Source: Fictibacillus enclensis | Lineage (GTDB): Bacteria > Bacillota > Bacilli > Bacillales > Fictibacillaceae | Reading direction: 5' to 3' | Assembly (NCBI RefSeq): GCF_001457035.1 | Contig: NZ_KQ758619.1 | Coordinates: 62,001-126,000 of the forward strand | Length of the DNA: 64,000 nt | In this document: piece after piece, positions 34,462 through 42,574 of the stretch | Numbering within the stretch: position 1 is the stretch's first letter | How the letters are laid out: every line of letters begins with the position of its first letter | Position numbers and translations under genes: made by a program | Notes under the pieces: generated by a model | What the model was told of the DNA's origin: nothing | Databases searched by the model: none | What the model saw: the letters and a program-made list of their open reading frames with translations, nothing else

Positions 34462-35508
34462 ATGGATGAAAAACAAAATCTTACTGAAAAAAGGAAAACC
34501 GAGCACATTGATATCGCGCTGAACAAAGAGGTGCAAAGCCGAAACGTAACGACCGGATTTGAGAGGTATTCGTTTAAGCATAATGCGCTTCCTGAAATCA
34601 ATTTCCGTGATATCGATCTTTCCACTGCCTTTATGAAAAAGGGCCGGCGTACCCCGTTCTTAATCAGCTCAATGACAGGGGGCACAGAACGGGCCTACCA
34701 GATCAACAGGAGGCTTGCCATGGCTGCCGAGAAAATGGGCTGGGCAATGGGTCTCGGTTCGATGAGAGCAGCGGTGGAGAATGAGGGTGTAGCTTATACA
34801 TTTAACATACGAAAATATGCACCGACTGTACCGATTATCGCCAATTTGGGGGCCGTCCAGTTCAATTATGGCTACGGCACCAAGGAGTGCCTCCGGGCGG
34901 TGGAGATTGCCGAAGCAGATGCACTCGTCCTGCATCTCAACAGTATGCAGGAGGCCTTTCAGCCGGAAGGGGATACCAACTTTTCAGAGTTGCTCCCCAA
35001 GATTGAAGAGGTGGCCGCAAGCCTCCCCGTTCCAGTGGGGGTTAAAGAAGTGGGAATGGGCATTGATGGCGAGACCGCCAAAAAATTAAGAGAGGCAGGC
35101 ATTCAGTTTCTTGATGTGGCGGGAGCAGGGGGAACGTCCTGGATTCAAGTGGAAAAGTACCGTTCAAAGAACAAAATGAGAGAGCAGGCAGCAGAAGCGT
35201 TTCAACAATGGGGACTGTCTACCGCCGATGCCTTGATTGAGGTACGAAAAGAAACCGCATTCGAAAATATCATTGCAAGTGGTGGTATGAAAAATGGAGT
35301 GGATGCTGCAAAAGCTTTGGTTCTAGGGGCTGATGTGGTTGGATTTGGCCGGTCCTTGCTGCCAGCAGCCGCTGATCAGGACGAGGTCGCTATCATTTCC
35401 AAGCTGGAACAGATTGAATTTGAGCTGAGGGCGGCGATGTTCGGAATCGGTGCTGGGACCATTTCTGATCTTAAAGCGACGAACCGGCTTCTTAAGATTG
35501 AAAATTAG
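34462..35508 (+). CDS. fni: Type 2 isopentenyl-diphosphate delta-isomerase
   Basis: 348 residues, FMN-dependent TIM barrel. Isomerises IPP to DMAPP in isoprenoid synthesis. RKTEHIDIALNKEVQ at the start, FLISSMTGGTE, MAMGLGSMRAA-like (GWAMGLGSMRAAVE), LHLNSMQEAFQPEGD, GVKEVGMGI, AGAGGTSWIQVE and IIASGGMKNGVDAAKALVLGAD are family motifs. ATG 34462 is chosen over 34456 because of its 7-nt distance to GGGGG. Its 3' end overlaps the convergent DUF3298 gene by 17 bp. Confidence 0.95.
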   Translation: MDEKQNLTEKRKTEHIDIALNKEVQSRNVTTGFERYSFKHNALPEINFRDIDLSTAFMKKGRRTPFLISSMTGGTERAYQINRRLAMAAEKMGWAMGLGSMRAAVENEGVAYTFNIRKYAPTVPIIANLGAVQFNYGYGTKECLRAVEIAEADALVLHLNSMQEAFQPEGDTNFSELLPKIEEVAASLPVPVGVKEVGMGIDGETAKKLREAGIQFLDVAGAGGTSWIQVEKYRSKNKMREQAAEAFQQWGLSTADALIEVRKETAFENIIASGGMKNGVDAAKALVLGADVVGFGRSLLPAAADQDEVAIISKLEQIEFELRAAMFGIGAGTISDLKATNRLLKIEN

Positions 35509-36112
35509 TTTTTAGCTCCGGAATAAGAATGGAAGAAAGGCTTGTCAAAGGGATTGGGAACTCGGGAAGACCGATATAATACGGGGTGTACTCATAGCTC
35601 TGATAATAAATCACAAGATTTTTGGAGGTTAAAAAAAAGCGGTCGTCCTCTTTGACGCTTTCATATGGCTGAATGAGAGGAAACTGGTATTCCTTAAATT
35701 TTTTCTTGATGATGGAGGTCAGTCTTGTTTTGTAAAAGCTGTTCGATTTAAATAAATCGCTCAGCTTTTCGATTTTGCCCATATTAACATCCATGGTGAT
35801 TGAATCCTGGAGGGTTAGGCCGTGTGCGGCTTCTTTCCAGTATGCGTAATTGGTAAAAACGATACTGAGCCACTTTCCCTGATTAAGCTTCACTTCAAAA
35901 CTCCCTGTCATCTCCTCCAAATTTTTACCCTTGATCCCGTTCTCGGCCATCAGCCCAAAGACCTTATTCTTTATCGTGTTGTTCAGCTTGTTCTGTGTCT
36001 CCAAATTGGCAAGATCAATAATCTGAGGGTACTGAACATTTACATTATCGGTGTGGTGCTGTTGAATGAGCAGGTTGGTATAGGGATGGCGTTTTGGTTT
36101 TTGCACAGTCAT
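35492..36112 (-). CDS. DUF3298-type protein without signal peptide
   Basis: 206 residues. The second half (ITMDVNMGKIEKLSDLF, YKTRLTSIIKKKFKEY, DRFFLTSKNLVIYYQSYEYTPYYIG) is the RsiV/DUF3298 fold that binds lysozyme in RsiV; the first half resembles DUF4163. Relatives are normally secreted or membrane-anchored, but no signal or membrane helix is seen here. Start is uncertain: GTG 36115, ATG 36112 and GTG 36106 are all in frame after TTGAGG; the last has the best spacing. Confidence 0.7.
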   Translation of the reverse strand: MTVQKPKRHPYTNLLIQQHHTDNVNVQYPQIIDLANLETQNKLNNTIKNKVFGLMAENGIKGKNLEEMTGSFEVKLNQGKWLSIVFTNYAYWKEAAHGLTLQDSITMDVNMGKIEKLSDLFKSNSFYKTRLTSIIKKKFKEYQFPLIQPYESVKEDDRFFLTSKNLVIYYQSYEYTPYYIGLPEFPIPLTSLSSILIPELKTNFQS

Positions 36113-36123
36113 CACCTCAAGCT

Positions 36124-36573
36124 TTATACATATTTTGAAATGGGGCCATAAGGTTTGAGCTGGCGGAATTCGGGATAGACCGATTCAAATTGAATATAGA
36201 CAGGAGCTTCCTTGTATTCAGGGTGGGCGTCGAAAAAATAGCGGTCGCCGTATCGGAAAGCTTCAAGAACACGTGGCAACTCCCGCAAAAAGATCTCATT
36301 TCGTTGTCTGGCCACTGATTCGGTTGTATTCTCATCTGCAACCAGCACATAACCGTACAGCACTTTTTCGCGATTAAATGTTTTCCATTCGGCATATACT
36401 TCATCCCGCATCGGATTTGCGGTATCGTGGGCAAATTCAGGGCCAACCACTAAAAAAAGCTGGGCGGTCGTGTCGGAATGGGTCAGCGTGTAGCGGCGTG
36501 GGGATTTGGGGTCTGTCGGTGCGGCGTTTGGGCGGTATTGAACAAAAAGCTTTTTAGGATCAAGCATCTTCAT
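36124..36573 (-). CDS. Staygreen-family protein
   Basis: 149 residues. LDPKKLFVQYRPNAAPTDPK, RRYTLTHSDTTAQLFLVVGPEF, RDEVYAEW and IFLRELPRVLEAFRYGDRYFF fit the staygreen (SGR) family, whose plant members remove magnesium from chlorophyll a. Bacterial homologues occur in some Bacillaceae that have no chlorophyll; their natural substrate is unknown. TTG-ATG-AAG-ATG are in frame; ATG 36573 is 7 nt after GAGG. It is 11 nt upstream of the DUF3298 gene on the same strand. Confidence 0.8.
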   Translation of the reverse strand: MKMLDPKKLFVQYRPNAAPTDPKSPRRYTLTHSDTTAQLFLVVGPEFAHDTANPMRDEVYAEWKTFNREKVLYGYVLVADENTTESVARQRNEIFLRELPRVLEAFRYGDRYFFDAHPEYKEAPVYIQFESVYPEFRQLKPYGPISKYV

Positions 36574-36657
36574 CAATGTTCCTCAATTCCGTTTTTGTTC
36601 CAATGTATACAGAGGGAAGCCAAACGGTGAACTATTTCCCTAAAAAAACTTGCTCCA

Positions 36658-36690
36658 AATAAAAACGCCCCGGAAATGAACCGGAGCGTT
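36658..36690 (-). terminator. Terminator of the yfmJ-like gene
   Basis: On the minus strand AACGCTCCGG and CCGGGGCGTT pair around TTCATTT, followed by TTTATTT. Confidence 0.85.
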
Positions 36691-36695
36691 ACTAA

Positions 36696-37721
36696 TTATG
36701 ACTGGCTGGGTTCAGCCACTTTCACGAGCTGTTTTCCGAGGTTTTCTCCCTTGAACAAGCCCAGGAATGCATCGATGGTGTTCTCGAAGCCTTCAACGAC
36801 GTTTTCTTCGTATTTCAACTTTCCTTCTTGCAGCCATTGTCCCAGCTGCTTTGCGCCTTCCCCAAATTGGGAGGCATAGTTGCTGACAATGAATCCCTTG
36901 ATCAGTGCGCTGTTGATCAGCAGCTGCCCTTGAATGCGTGGACCCACGTCCTGTTTTTCAAGATTATAAAGGGAAATCTGCCCGCACAGCGGAATTCTCG
37001 CATATTTGTTCAGCAGGCTGATGACGGCATCCGAGATTTCTCCGCCAACATTGTCAAAATAAACATCTACGCCATCCGGGCATGCTTCTTTCAGTGCCTG
37101 GCGGATGTTGCCGGCCTCGCGGTAGTTGACCACGGCGTCAAAGCCCAGTTCATTTTTCAGGTAATTCACTTTTTCTTCTGATCCGGCAATGCCGACGACC
37201 CGGGCGCCTTTAATTTTGGCGATTTGGCCGACGGTGCTGCCCACTGCCCCGGCTGCCCCGGATACTACCACGGTTTCCCCTTCCTGCGGGTTACCGATAT
37301 CAAGCAATCCGAAGTAGGCGGTAAGGCCAGGCATGCCAAGGATGCCAAGATTGGTCGTAATCGGAGCGAGCTCAGGATCAAGCTTGCGTACTTCCTGTTC
37401 TCCTGCAGTGGTGTAAAGAGCCCATGGCAGATTGCCGATGACCAGGTCTCCCTCCTCAAATTCGCCTGAGCGGGACTGGACCACTTCGGCAACAATTCCC
37501 CCACTGACGGGCTGATTTAATTCAAACGGTGGTACATAGGATTTTGTGTCATTCATTCTTCCCCGCATATAAGGGTCTACAGATAGGTACAACGTTTTAA
37601 GCAGTACTTGACCGTTTTGCGGTTCTGGAATCTCGATGTCTTCAAATGTAAAGTTCTCCATGGAAGGCATACCTTTAGGACGGCTTGTTAATAAGATGTG
37701 CTGATTTTTTTGTTCTGTCAT
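36696..37721 (-). CDS. yfmJ: NADP-dependent medium-chain oxidoreductase (YfmJ/leukotriene B4 dehydrogenase-like)
   Basis: 341 residues. Zinc-free MDR enzyme: SVDPYMRGRMND, QPVSGGIVAEVVQS, GMPGLTAYFGLLDIG, VVSGAAGAVGSTVGQIAKIKGARVVGIAGSEEK (nucleotide fold), VDVYFDNVGGE and FIVSNYASQF. Members reduce double bonds of 2-alkenals, enones or prostaglandin-like lipids, so a role in aldehyde detoxification is likely. Closely resembles YfmJ of B. subtilis as remembered. Single gene with its own terminator. Confidence 0.88.
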   Translation of the reverse strand: MTEQKNQHILLTSRPKGMPSMENFTFEDIEIPEPQNGQVLLKTLYLSVDPYMRGRMNDTKSYVPPFELNQPVSGGIVAEVVQSRSGEFEEGDLVIGNLPWALYTTAGEQEVRKLDPELAPITTNLGILGMPGLTAYFGLLDIGNPQEGETVVVSGAAGAVGSTVGQIAKIKGARVVGIAGSEEKVNYLKNELGFDAVVNYREAGNIRQALKEACPDGVDVYFDNVGGEISDAVISLLNKYARIPLCGQISLYNLEKQDVGPRIQGQLLINSALIKGFIVSNYASQFGEGAKQLGQWLQEGKLKYEENVVEGFENTIDAFLGLFKGENLGKQLVKVAEPSQS

Positions 37722-37897
37722 ATCTTCTTCACCAAACCTTTCATCTATTATTATTGCAATGCCTCTTAGCCATCATAAAGGGAAATTTACAGGAAAGCCA
37801 ATGAATTTGCTTTTTCAAGGGTAAAAGAAGGTTTGCTCCGTTCTGTCAAAGAACTAGTTAAGGATTGTGCAAAAATGAGTAAGAAGGTGGTGGGAAA

Positions 37898-38743
37898 ATG
37901 AAGCTGGAATCTTACAGCAATGTAAACGAATTTTATAGAGCTGCAAAACAATTTTTGATGAAGCAGGAAGCAGCCAGCGGCAATATGCTATCCAGCTGCA
38001 TGAAACAACTAGATAAGCAATCAACTATACATAATCCGCCTTTTCTGTGCTGTGTGAAGGAAGATAAGGATATTCGGCTTGCGGCGTATATGGCGCCCCC
38101 AGGTCCTCTGCAGCTATTTGGAGAGGAAGAAGGGGTAGAATCCGTCGTTCACAAGCTGATTGATGAGGACTGGGGCATTGTACGGCTTTCCGCTCCTGCT
38201 GCACTGGCCCATACGTTTGCAGAAGAGTGGATTCTTCAAACCGGTAATTCGTACCGCGTGATGTCGAGTATGAAGCTCTATGGAACAGCTAATATTTCAT
38301 TTCCCTTAAGCTGCGGTGGGGAGCTCCGGAAAGCAACTCCGGAAGACAGGGAAATGACAGGAAGGTGGCTGTATGAGATGGGTATAGAAAACCGCTCATT
38401 GCTTACGAAGAATGAAGCATTGGAAAAGGCAAAAGAAATGATAGGGAAAGATAGCATCTATTTATGGGAAAATGAGAAGTCCGAACCTGTCAGTATGGCT
38501 GCACTAACCCGGCAGACTCCAAGCACGATGACGATTAATATGGTGTATACTCCGCAGGAACAAAGGAGAAAGGGCTATGCCAGAGCATGTGTAGCGAATC
38601 TCAGCAAACGGTTGCTTGAAACAGATATCACTTATTGCACCCTTTATGCCGATGGATCGAATGCCGCTGCGAACGAGTTATACAGCAGCATTGGCTACCA
38701 GGAGATTGAACAGTACACAGAGCTGAGTTTCAGCCAAAGATAA
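37898..38743 (+). CDS. GNAT-family N-acetyltransferase with N-terminal extension
   Basis: 281 residues. The last ~130 residues form the GNAT domain: TINMVYTPQEQRRKGYARACVANLS is the acetyl-CoA binding motif A (V.P..RR.GYA), followed by CTLYADGSNAAANELYSSIGYQEI. The first ~140 residues are a second, degenerate GNAT-like half (LAAYMAPPGPLQLFG). Substrate unknown. A GGTGGTGGGAAA site precedes ATG. The next GNAT gene follows after 18 nt. Confidence 0.85.
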   Translation: MKLESYSNVNEFYRAAKQFLMKQEAASGNMLSSCMKQLDKQSTIHNPPFLCCVKEDKDIRLAAYMAPPGPLQLFGEEEGVESVVHKLIDEDWGIVRLSAPAALAHTFAEEWILQTGNSYRVMSSMKLYGTANISFPLSCGGELRKATPEDREMTGRWLYEMGIENRSLLTKNEALEKAKEMIGKDSIYLWENEKSEPVSMAALTRQTPSTMTINMVYTPQEQRRKGYARACVANLSKRLLETDITYCTLYADGSNAAANELYSSIGYQEIEQYTELSFSQR

Positions 38744-38761
38744 TCAAAAGGAGAAATGAAG

Positions 38762-39205
38762 ATGGAAGCGATCATTCGAATGAGTAAAAAGGCAGATGCC
38801 CCACAGTTAAAGGCGCTCATGCTTGAATATATTGTGGATTTCTACAAGAGCCCGAAGCCGGCTGATCAGAAGCTGGATGACTTGGTTGCTGTTCTATTGG
38901 AGAGAGAAAAAGGGCTTCAGTTTGTAGCCGAACAGGATGGAGTTCTTAAGGGATTTGCCACGCTTTATTTTACATACAGCACCACACGGGCAGATAAAAT
39001 CACGGTTATGAATGACCTCTATGTGGCAGAGGACAGCCGGGGAACCAATGTGGCCACCGGTTTATTTCAAGCCTGCAAGAAGTATACCGGCGAAAACGGG
39101 TATGCGGCCATGCTTTGGGAGACCGCACAAGACAACCACAGGGCACAACGATTTTATGAAAAAATGGGCGGGCACAAAGGCGATTTTCTCACGTATTCCA
39201 TTTAA
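38762..39205 (+). CDS. GNAT-family N-acetyltransferase
   Basis: 147 residues, single GNAT domain: IRMSKKADAPQLKALMLEYI, VMNDLYVAEDSRGTNVATGL (motif A, with SRGTNVATGL in place of R.RGIG..L) and WETAQDNHRAQRFYEKMG. Substrate unknown. ATG 38762 is 8 nt after AAGGAG; ATG 38756 is too close. Same transcript as the preceding acetyltransferase. Confidence 0.85.
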   Translation: MEAIIRMSKKADAPQLKALMLEYIVDFYKSPKPADQKLDDLVAVLLEREKGLQFVAEQDGVLKGFATLYFTYSTTRADKITVMNDLYVAEDSRGTNVATGLFQACKKYTGENGYAAMLWETAQDNHRAQRFYEKMGGHKGDFLTYSI

Positions 39206-39258
39206 ATCCTTTATATTTGGGACACAATGCTCTTATGTTGATAAAAAGGAGTATTGCC

Positions 39259-40227
39259 ATGGGAGCATATGCAAAGCCAAGGCTTGTGGTCAGCCGGTGT
39301 CTGGAGTTCGATAACTGCCGGTATAATGGGGATGTCATCCATCATCCGACCATCCGGAAGCTGATGAAATACGTAGATTTTTTAACGGTTTGCCCTGAAG
39401 TGGAAATCGGGCTGGGTACACCGAGAGAAACCATCCGCATCGTTCTGCAGGATGGGGAGCAGCGGTTGGTGCAGCCCAAAACGGAACGGGATGTAACAGC
39501 GGATATAGAGCGATTTTCGGATGCATACCTGCAGTCTCTGGAACACATCGATGGTTTTATTTTAAAAAGCCGTTCTCCTTCCTGCGGGCTTAAGGAGGTT
39601 AAGCTGTACACCTCAACTGAAAAAGGGCCCGCCGTCGGCTCGAGCAGCGGGCTTTTCGGGGGAAAAGTCCTTAAGAAGTTCGGCCACTTGGCGGTAGAGG
39701 ATGAAGGCCGGCTGAATAACTTTTTGATCAGAGAACGGTTTTTCACAAAAATTTTTCTGCTTGCCGCCTACAGGGAATTGAAGAAAGAAGGTTCCTTGGA
39801 GCGGCTTCATGATTTTCATGAAAACAACAGATATCTGTTCCTGGCTTACAGCCGGCCGACACTGAAGCTGTTAACCCGCATCTTAAAAAACAAGGACCAG
39901 CATGCGCAGGATGAACTTTTTTCACTGTATGAAAAAGGGCTGCAGCGCCTATTTCTACGGACCGCACGATATGATTCAAGCTTGAATGCTGCAAGAGAAA
40001 TGGTTAAAACCTTTGAAGTGCAATTGAATGAGAGGGAAAAATCACATTTCCTTGAAATGATGGAAAAGGTGGAAGAGAAAAAAGAGCCTTTTTCCAGTGT
40101 ACTGGCCATGCTGAAATCTTGGGCGTACCGTTTTGAAAACGAAGAGCTGCTTCGTCAGAGCTGGTTTCAGCCATACCCTGAGGATCTGCTTGAAATCTCG
40201 GATTCCGGTAAAGGAAGAGATTATTAA
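39259..40227 (+). CDS. DUF523-DUF1722 (YbgA-type) fusion protein
   Basis: 322 residues. N-terminal DUF523 domain with VVSRCLEFDNCRYNGDVI, LTVCPEVEIGLGTPRE and ILKSRSPSCGLKEVKLY (cysteines likely to bind a metal or cluster); C-terminal DUF1722 domain with FLIRERFFTKIFLLAAYREL and FHENNRYLFLAYSRPTLKLL. The same two-domain protein occurs next to photolyase genes in other bacteria; function not settled. AAAAGGAGTATTGCC precedes ATG 39259; the upstream in-frame ATGs lie before that site. Confidence 0.82.
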   Translation: MGAYAKPRLVVSRCLEFDNCRYNGDVIHHPTIRKLMKYVDFLTVCPEVEIGLGTPRETIRIVLQDGEQRLVQPKTERDVTADIERFSDAYLQSLEHIDGFILKSRSPSCGLKEVKLYTSTEKGPAVGSSSGLFGGKVLKKFGHLAVEDEGRLNNFLIRERFFTKIFLLAAYRELKKEGSLERLHDFHENNRYLFLAYSRPTLKLLTRILKNKDQHAQDELFSLYEKGLQRLFLRTARYDSSLNAAREMVKTFEVQLNEREKSHFLEMMEKVEEKKEPFSSVLAMLKSWAYRFENEELLRQSWFQPYPEDLLEISDSGKGRDY

Positions 40228-40244
40228 AGGGCCAACCGCCTTTA

Positions 40245-40275
40245 TTGACATGGTATAGTTGTAGAAGACTATACA
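40245..40275 (+). promoter_or_regulatory. Promoter of crp-like gene with dyad in the spacer
   Basis: TTGACA (40245-40250) and TATACA (40270-40275) with a 19-nt spacer. Inside, GTATAGT (40253-40259) and ACTATAC (40268-40274) form a perfect inverted repeat with 8-nt centre. The long spacer with a central dyad suggests tight control by a dimeric protein. Confidence 0.65.
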
Positions 40276-40290
40276 AAGAGGTGGACGAGC

Positions 40291-40785
40291 ATGTTTTTAC
40301 ATAAAGGAGAAGTGTTATTTCGGCAAGGGGAAAGTGGTCCGCTTTTTGAACTGAAAAGCGGGCTTCTTAAGGTGGTCCGTGTCCATGAGGATGGAACCGC
40401 ATCTTTGCTTAATTTAATTCTGCCTGGAGAAGTGATTCCCCATCATTCTTTGATCAGCCAGAAGGATTATCATGGAACTGCCATTGCCCTGCTTCCGGCT
40501 GAAGTAGAAGTGATTCCGGAAAAGCAGTGGTACAGGGGGCTCTCGGAAAACCCTGAAAAGTACCGGGAAGTGGCGCTTCTGCTGCAAACCAGGCTTCGGA
40601 TGATGCAGCAGCGCATCGATCAGCTGACGGCGGTTTCAACAAAGGATCGTGTCCTGCTGCTCGAAAGCTGGTTTCAGCAATACTTTCCTGATCTATCGGT
40701 GAAGGATGTACTGACGCAAGAGGAAATCGGGCAGTTTGTCGGCCTGCGCAGGGAAACGGTAAACCGGATACTCCGTCACCTTTAA
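40291..40785 (+). CDS. Short Crp/Fnr-family transcriptional regulator
   Basis: 164 residues; most relatives have 210-230. N-terminal cyclic-nucleotide-like beta barrel is shortened (LHKGEVLFRQGESGPLFELKSGLLKVVR), then a dimer helix (LLLQTRLRMMQQRIDQLTAVS) and a C-terminal HTH (LTQEEIGQFVGLRRETVNRILRHL). There are no Fnr-type cysteines, so it does not look like a direct oxygen sensor through an iron-sulfur cluster. GAGGTGG before the ATG. The dyad in its promoter may be its own operator. Confidence 0.85.
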   Translation: MFLHKGEVLFRQGESGPLFELKSGLLKVVRVHEDGTASLLNLILPGEVIPHHSLISQKDYHGTAIALLPAEVEVIPEKQWYRGLSENPEKYREVALLLQTRLRMMQQRIDQLTAVSTKDRVLLLESWFQQYFPDLSVKDVLTQEEIGQFVGLRRETVNRILRHL

Positions 40786-40881
40786 GTCATTATGAAAAAA
40801 ATCACATAATGTTTTTCCTATATTTTCTTATTTCCTGTCCACACTAATGATGTATCACCCAATAAAAGGAGGATGAACATC

Positions 40882-41391
40882 ATGAAACGTGTGATAATGC
40901 TGGCTGCAGCTTTCTGTTTTGGTATCGGTATTTTTGCCGGAGCCCTGGCCGCACATGCTCAAGGTACAAACAGCGAACAGCCTCACCATATGCACAGAGA
41001 TCATATGTGGAAGCAGCTTGCACCCTACAAGAACAAGCTGCATGAGAAAAACCAGTTGAAGGCGGAGTATTACGGGCTGAAAAAAGAAGCGTTGCTGAAA
41101 AAGGATACTCTTTTACAGCTTCATTCAGGAAATCAGCCGGGAAGCTGGCACAAAAATCCGAAAATGAAGCAATATCATCAAAGCATGAGAAAGCTTCATA
41201 TGGAAATGAAATCGCTCAAGGATAAGGAAAAGGCAGAAAAGAAAAATCTGAAAGCTGCTCTTAAAGCGAAGGATAAAGCAAAAATCGGTTTTCATTTAGA
41301 CCAGATGCTGCTCATCCAAAAACAAATCAATCATAAGCTGGCCGAGCGAAATAAGATGCTGGACACCATGATCAAAGAAATGAAAAAATAG
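40882..41391 (+). CDS. Secreted basic, His/Met-containing helical protein
   Basis: 169 residues: signal peptide MKRVIMLAAAFCFGIGIFAG then ALAAHAQ, followed by PHHMHRDHMWKQ and a long lysine-rich helical body (MRKLHMEMKSLKDKEKAEKK). The layout recalls periplasmic chaperones of the Spy/CpxP kind, but no LTxxQ motif is present, so no family is claimed. The N-terminal HHMHRDHM cluster could bind metal. ATG 40882 is 9 nt after GGAGG; an in-frame ATG 40873 touches that site. Confidence 0.6.
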   Translation: MKRVIMLAAAFCFGIGIFAGALAAHAQGTNSEQPHHMHRDHMWKQLAPYKNKLHEKNQLKAEYYGLKKEALLKKDTLLQLHSGNQPGSWHKNPKMKQYHQSMRKLHMEMKSLKDKEKAEKKNLKAALKAKDKAKIGFHLDQMLLIQKQINHKLAERNKMLDTMIKEMKK

Positions 41392-41398
41392 TAAGAGA

Positions 41399-41432
41399 CC
41401 AAAAGGCAGGGCAGCGTCCCTGTCTTTTGCAT
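41399..41432 (+). terminator. Terminator after the secreted helical protein gene
   Basis: AAAAGGCAGGG and CCCTGTCTTTT pair around CAGCGT. Confidence 0.8.
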
Positions 41433-41457
41433 TGGCTGGAGCGGAGGGAGAAAAAAG

Positions 41458-42435
41458 ATGAAGAATATCTATAGTGACGATTTATATGGGGAATTTGAAT
41501 TGGAAGACGTATTGTGCCGGTTGATTGAATCGGCTCCCATTCAGCGACTGAAGGGGGTACTGCAGGGCGGAGCAAGCTATTTGGTCTGTCCGGAGTGGAA
41601 TGTTACCCGGTATGAACATTCCCTTGGAGTCATGCTCCTGATCCGACGGCTCGGTGGAAGCCTTGAAGAACAAATTGCCGGCCTGCTTCATGATGTATCC
41701 CATACGGCCTTTTCACATGTGGTGGATACGGTACTGAAACGGTCGGAAGAGGATTATCACGAAGAAATCTTTCACACGGTCATTGAGGATTCAGAAATTC
41801 CATCCCTATTGCAAGACTATGGCTACAGTACTGATCTATTGAACGGCGATTTTTTTATTATGGAACAGAATCTTCCCGACCTCTGTGCCGACCGGATTGA
41901 CTATACACTCAGAGATATGTACCAGCAAGGGAAAATTACGAAGGATGAGACCCTGGCGTTTCTTCGATCCTTGAGCGTTCATGAAGGAAAACTGTATGTA
42001 CGGTCACTGGAGGATGCCCGCTGGTTTGTGGAAACCTACTATAAAGAAGTGATTGAGTACTTTCTTCATCCCCTGAACGTGTACAGCTATGAGGCTCTTT
42101 CCTCCATTTTGAAAAGAGCTCTTGAATGCAAGATCATTACCATGCCGGACTTTTTACTGGATGACGCTGGTTTGCTGCAAAAAGTACAGAAGCATGGGGA
42201 TGAGGAGATTCAAAGAGCGGTAAATGAGCTGATGAACTTTTCAGGTGAACTGGAGGAAACGGAAGATGACTATGAGATCCACAGAATCAGCAAGCTCCGG
42301 TTGATTGATCCTCTTGTCATGCAGGATGGACGGTTGGGGCGGGCATCCGTTCTGTCGGAGGAAATCCGTTTGATGAATCAAGCAGCGCGCGAAAGGGCAA
42401 CAAAAGGAGTTTATCTCAGAGTGAAGGTTATTTAG
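41458..42435 (+). CDS. HD-domain phosphohydrolase
   Basis: 325 residues. HD metal-binding motifs: YEHSLGVMLLIRRLG (first His), AGLLHDVSHTAFSHVVD (HD pair) and CADRIDYTLRDMY (distal Asp). This is the dGTPase-like/YdhJ branch of HD proteins, which hydrolyse nucleotides or related phosphates; substrate not known. GGAGGGAGAAAAAAG precedes the ATG. Confidence 0.88.
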   Translation: MKNIYSDDLYGEFELEDVLCRLIESAPIQRLKGVLQGGASYLVCPEWNVTRYEHSLGVMLLIRRLGGSLEEQIAGLLHDVSHTAFSHVVDTVLKRSEEDYHEEIFHTVIEDSEIPSLLQDYGYSTDLLNGDFFIMEQNLPDLCADRIDYTLRDMYQQGKITKDETLAFLRSLSVHEGKLYVRSLEDARWFVETYYKEVIEYFLHPLNVYSYEALSSILKRALECKIITMPDFLLDDAGLLQKVQKHGDEEIQRAVNELMNFSGELEETEDDYEIHRISKLRLIDPLVMQDGRLGRASVLSEEIRLMNQAARERATKGVYLRVKVI

Positions 42436-42535
42436 TGCAAGATTTGTTGTTTTGAGAGAGCTGGAAGAAGGAGCTGGGGTGGTTACTTGCGGTTCGGCAA
42501 AGAATACTTGCATATTACGTCATTTTCATAAATTC

Positions 42536-42574
42536 AAAAAAAGCGAAGCCCCGACTCAGGCTTCGCTTTTTTCT
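42536..42574. terminator. Bidirectional terminator between HD gene and QPT transporter gene
   Basis: AAAAAAGCGAAGCC and GGCTTCGCTTTTTT pair around CCGACTCA. On the minus strand it overlaps the last codons of the transporter gene. Confidence 0.9.
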
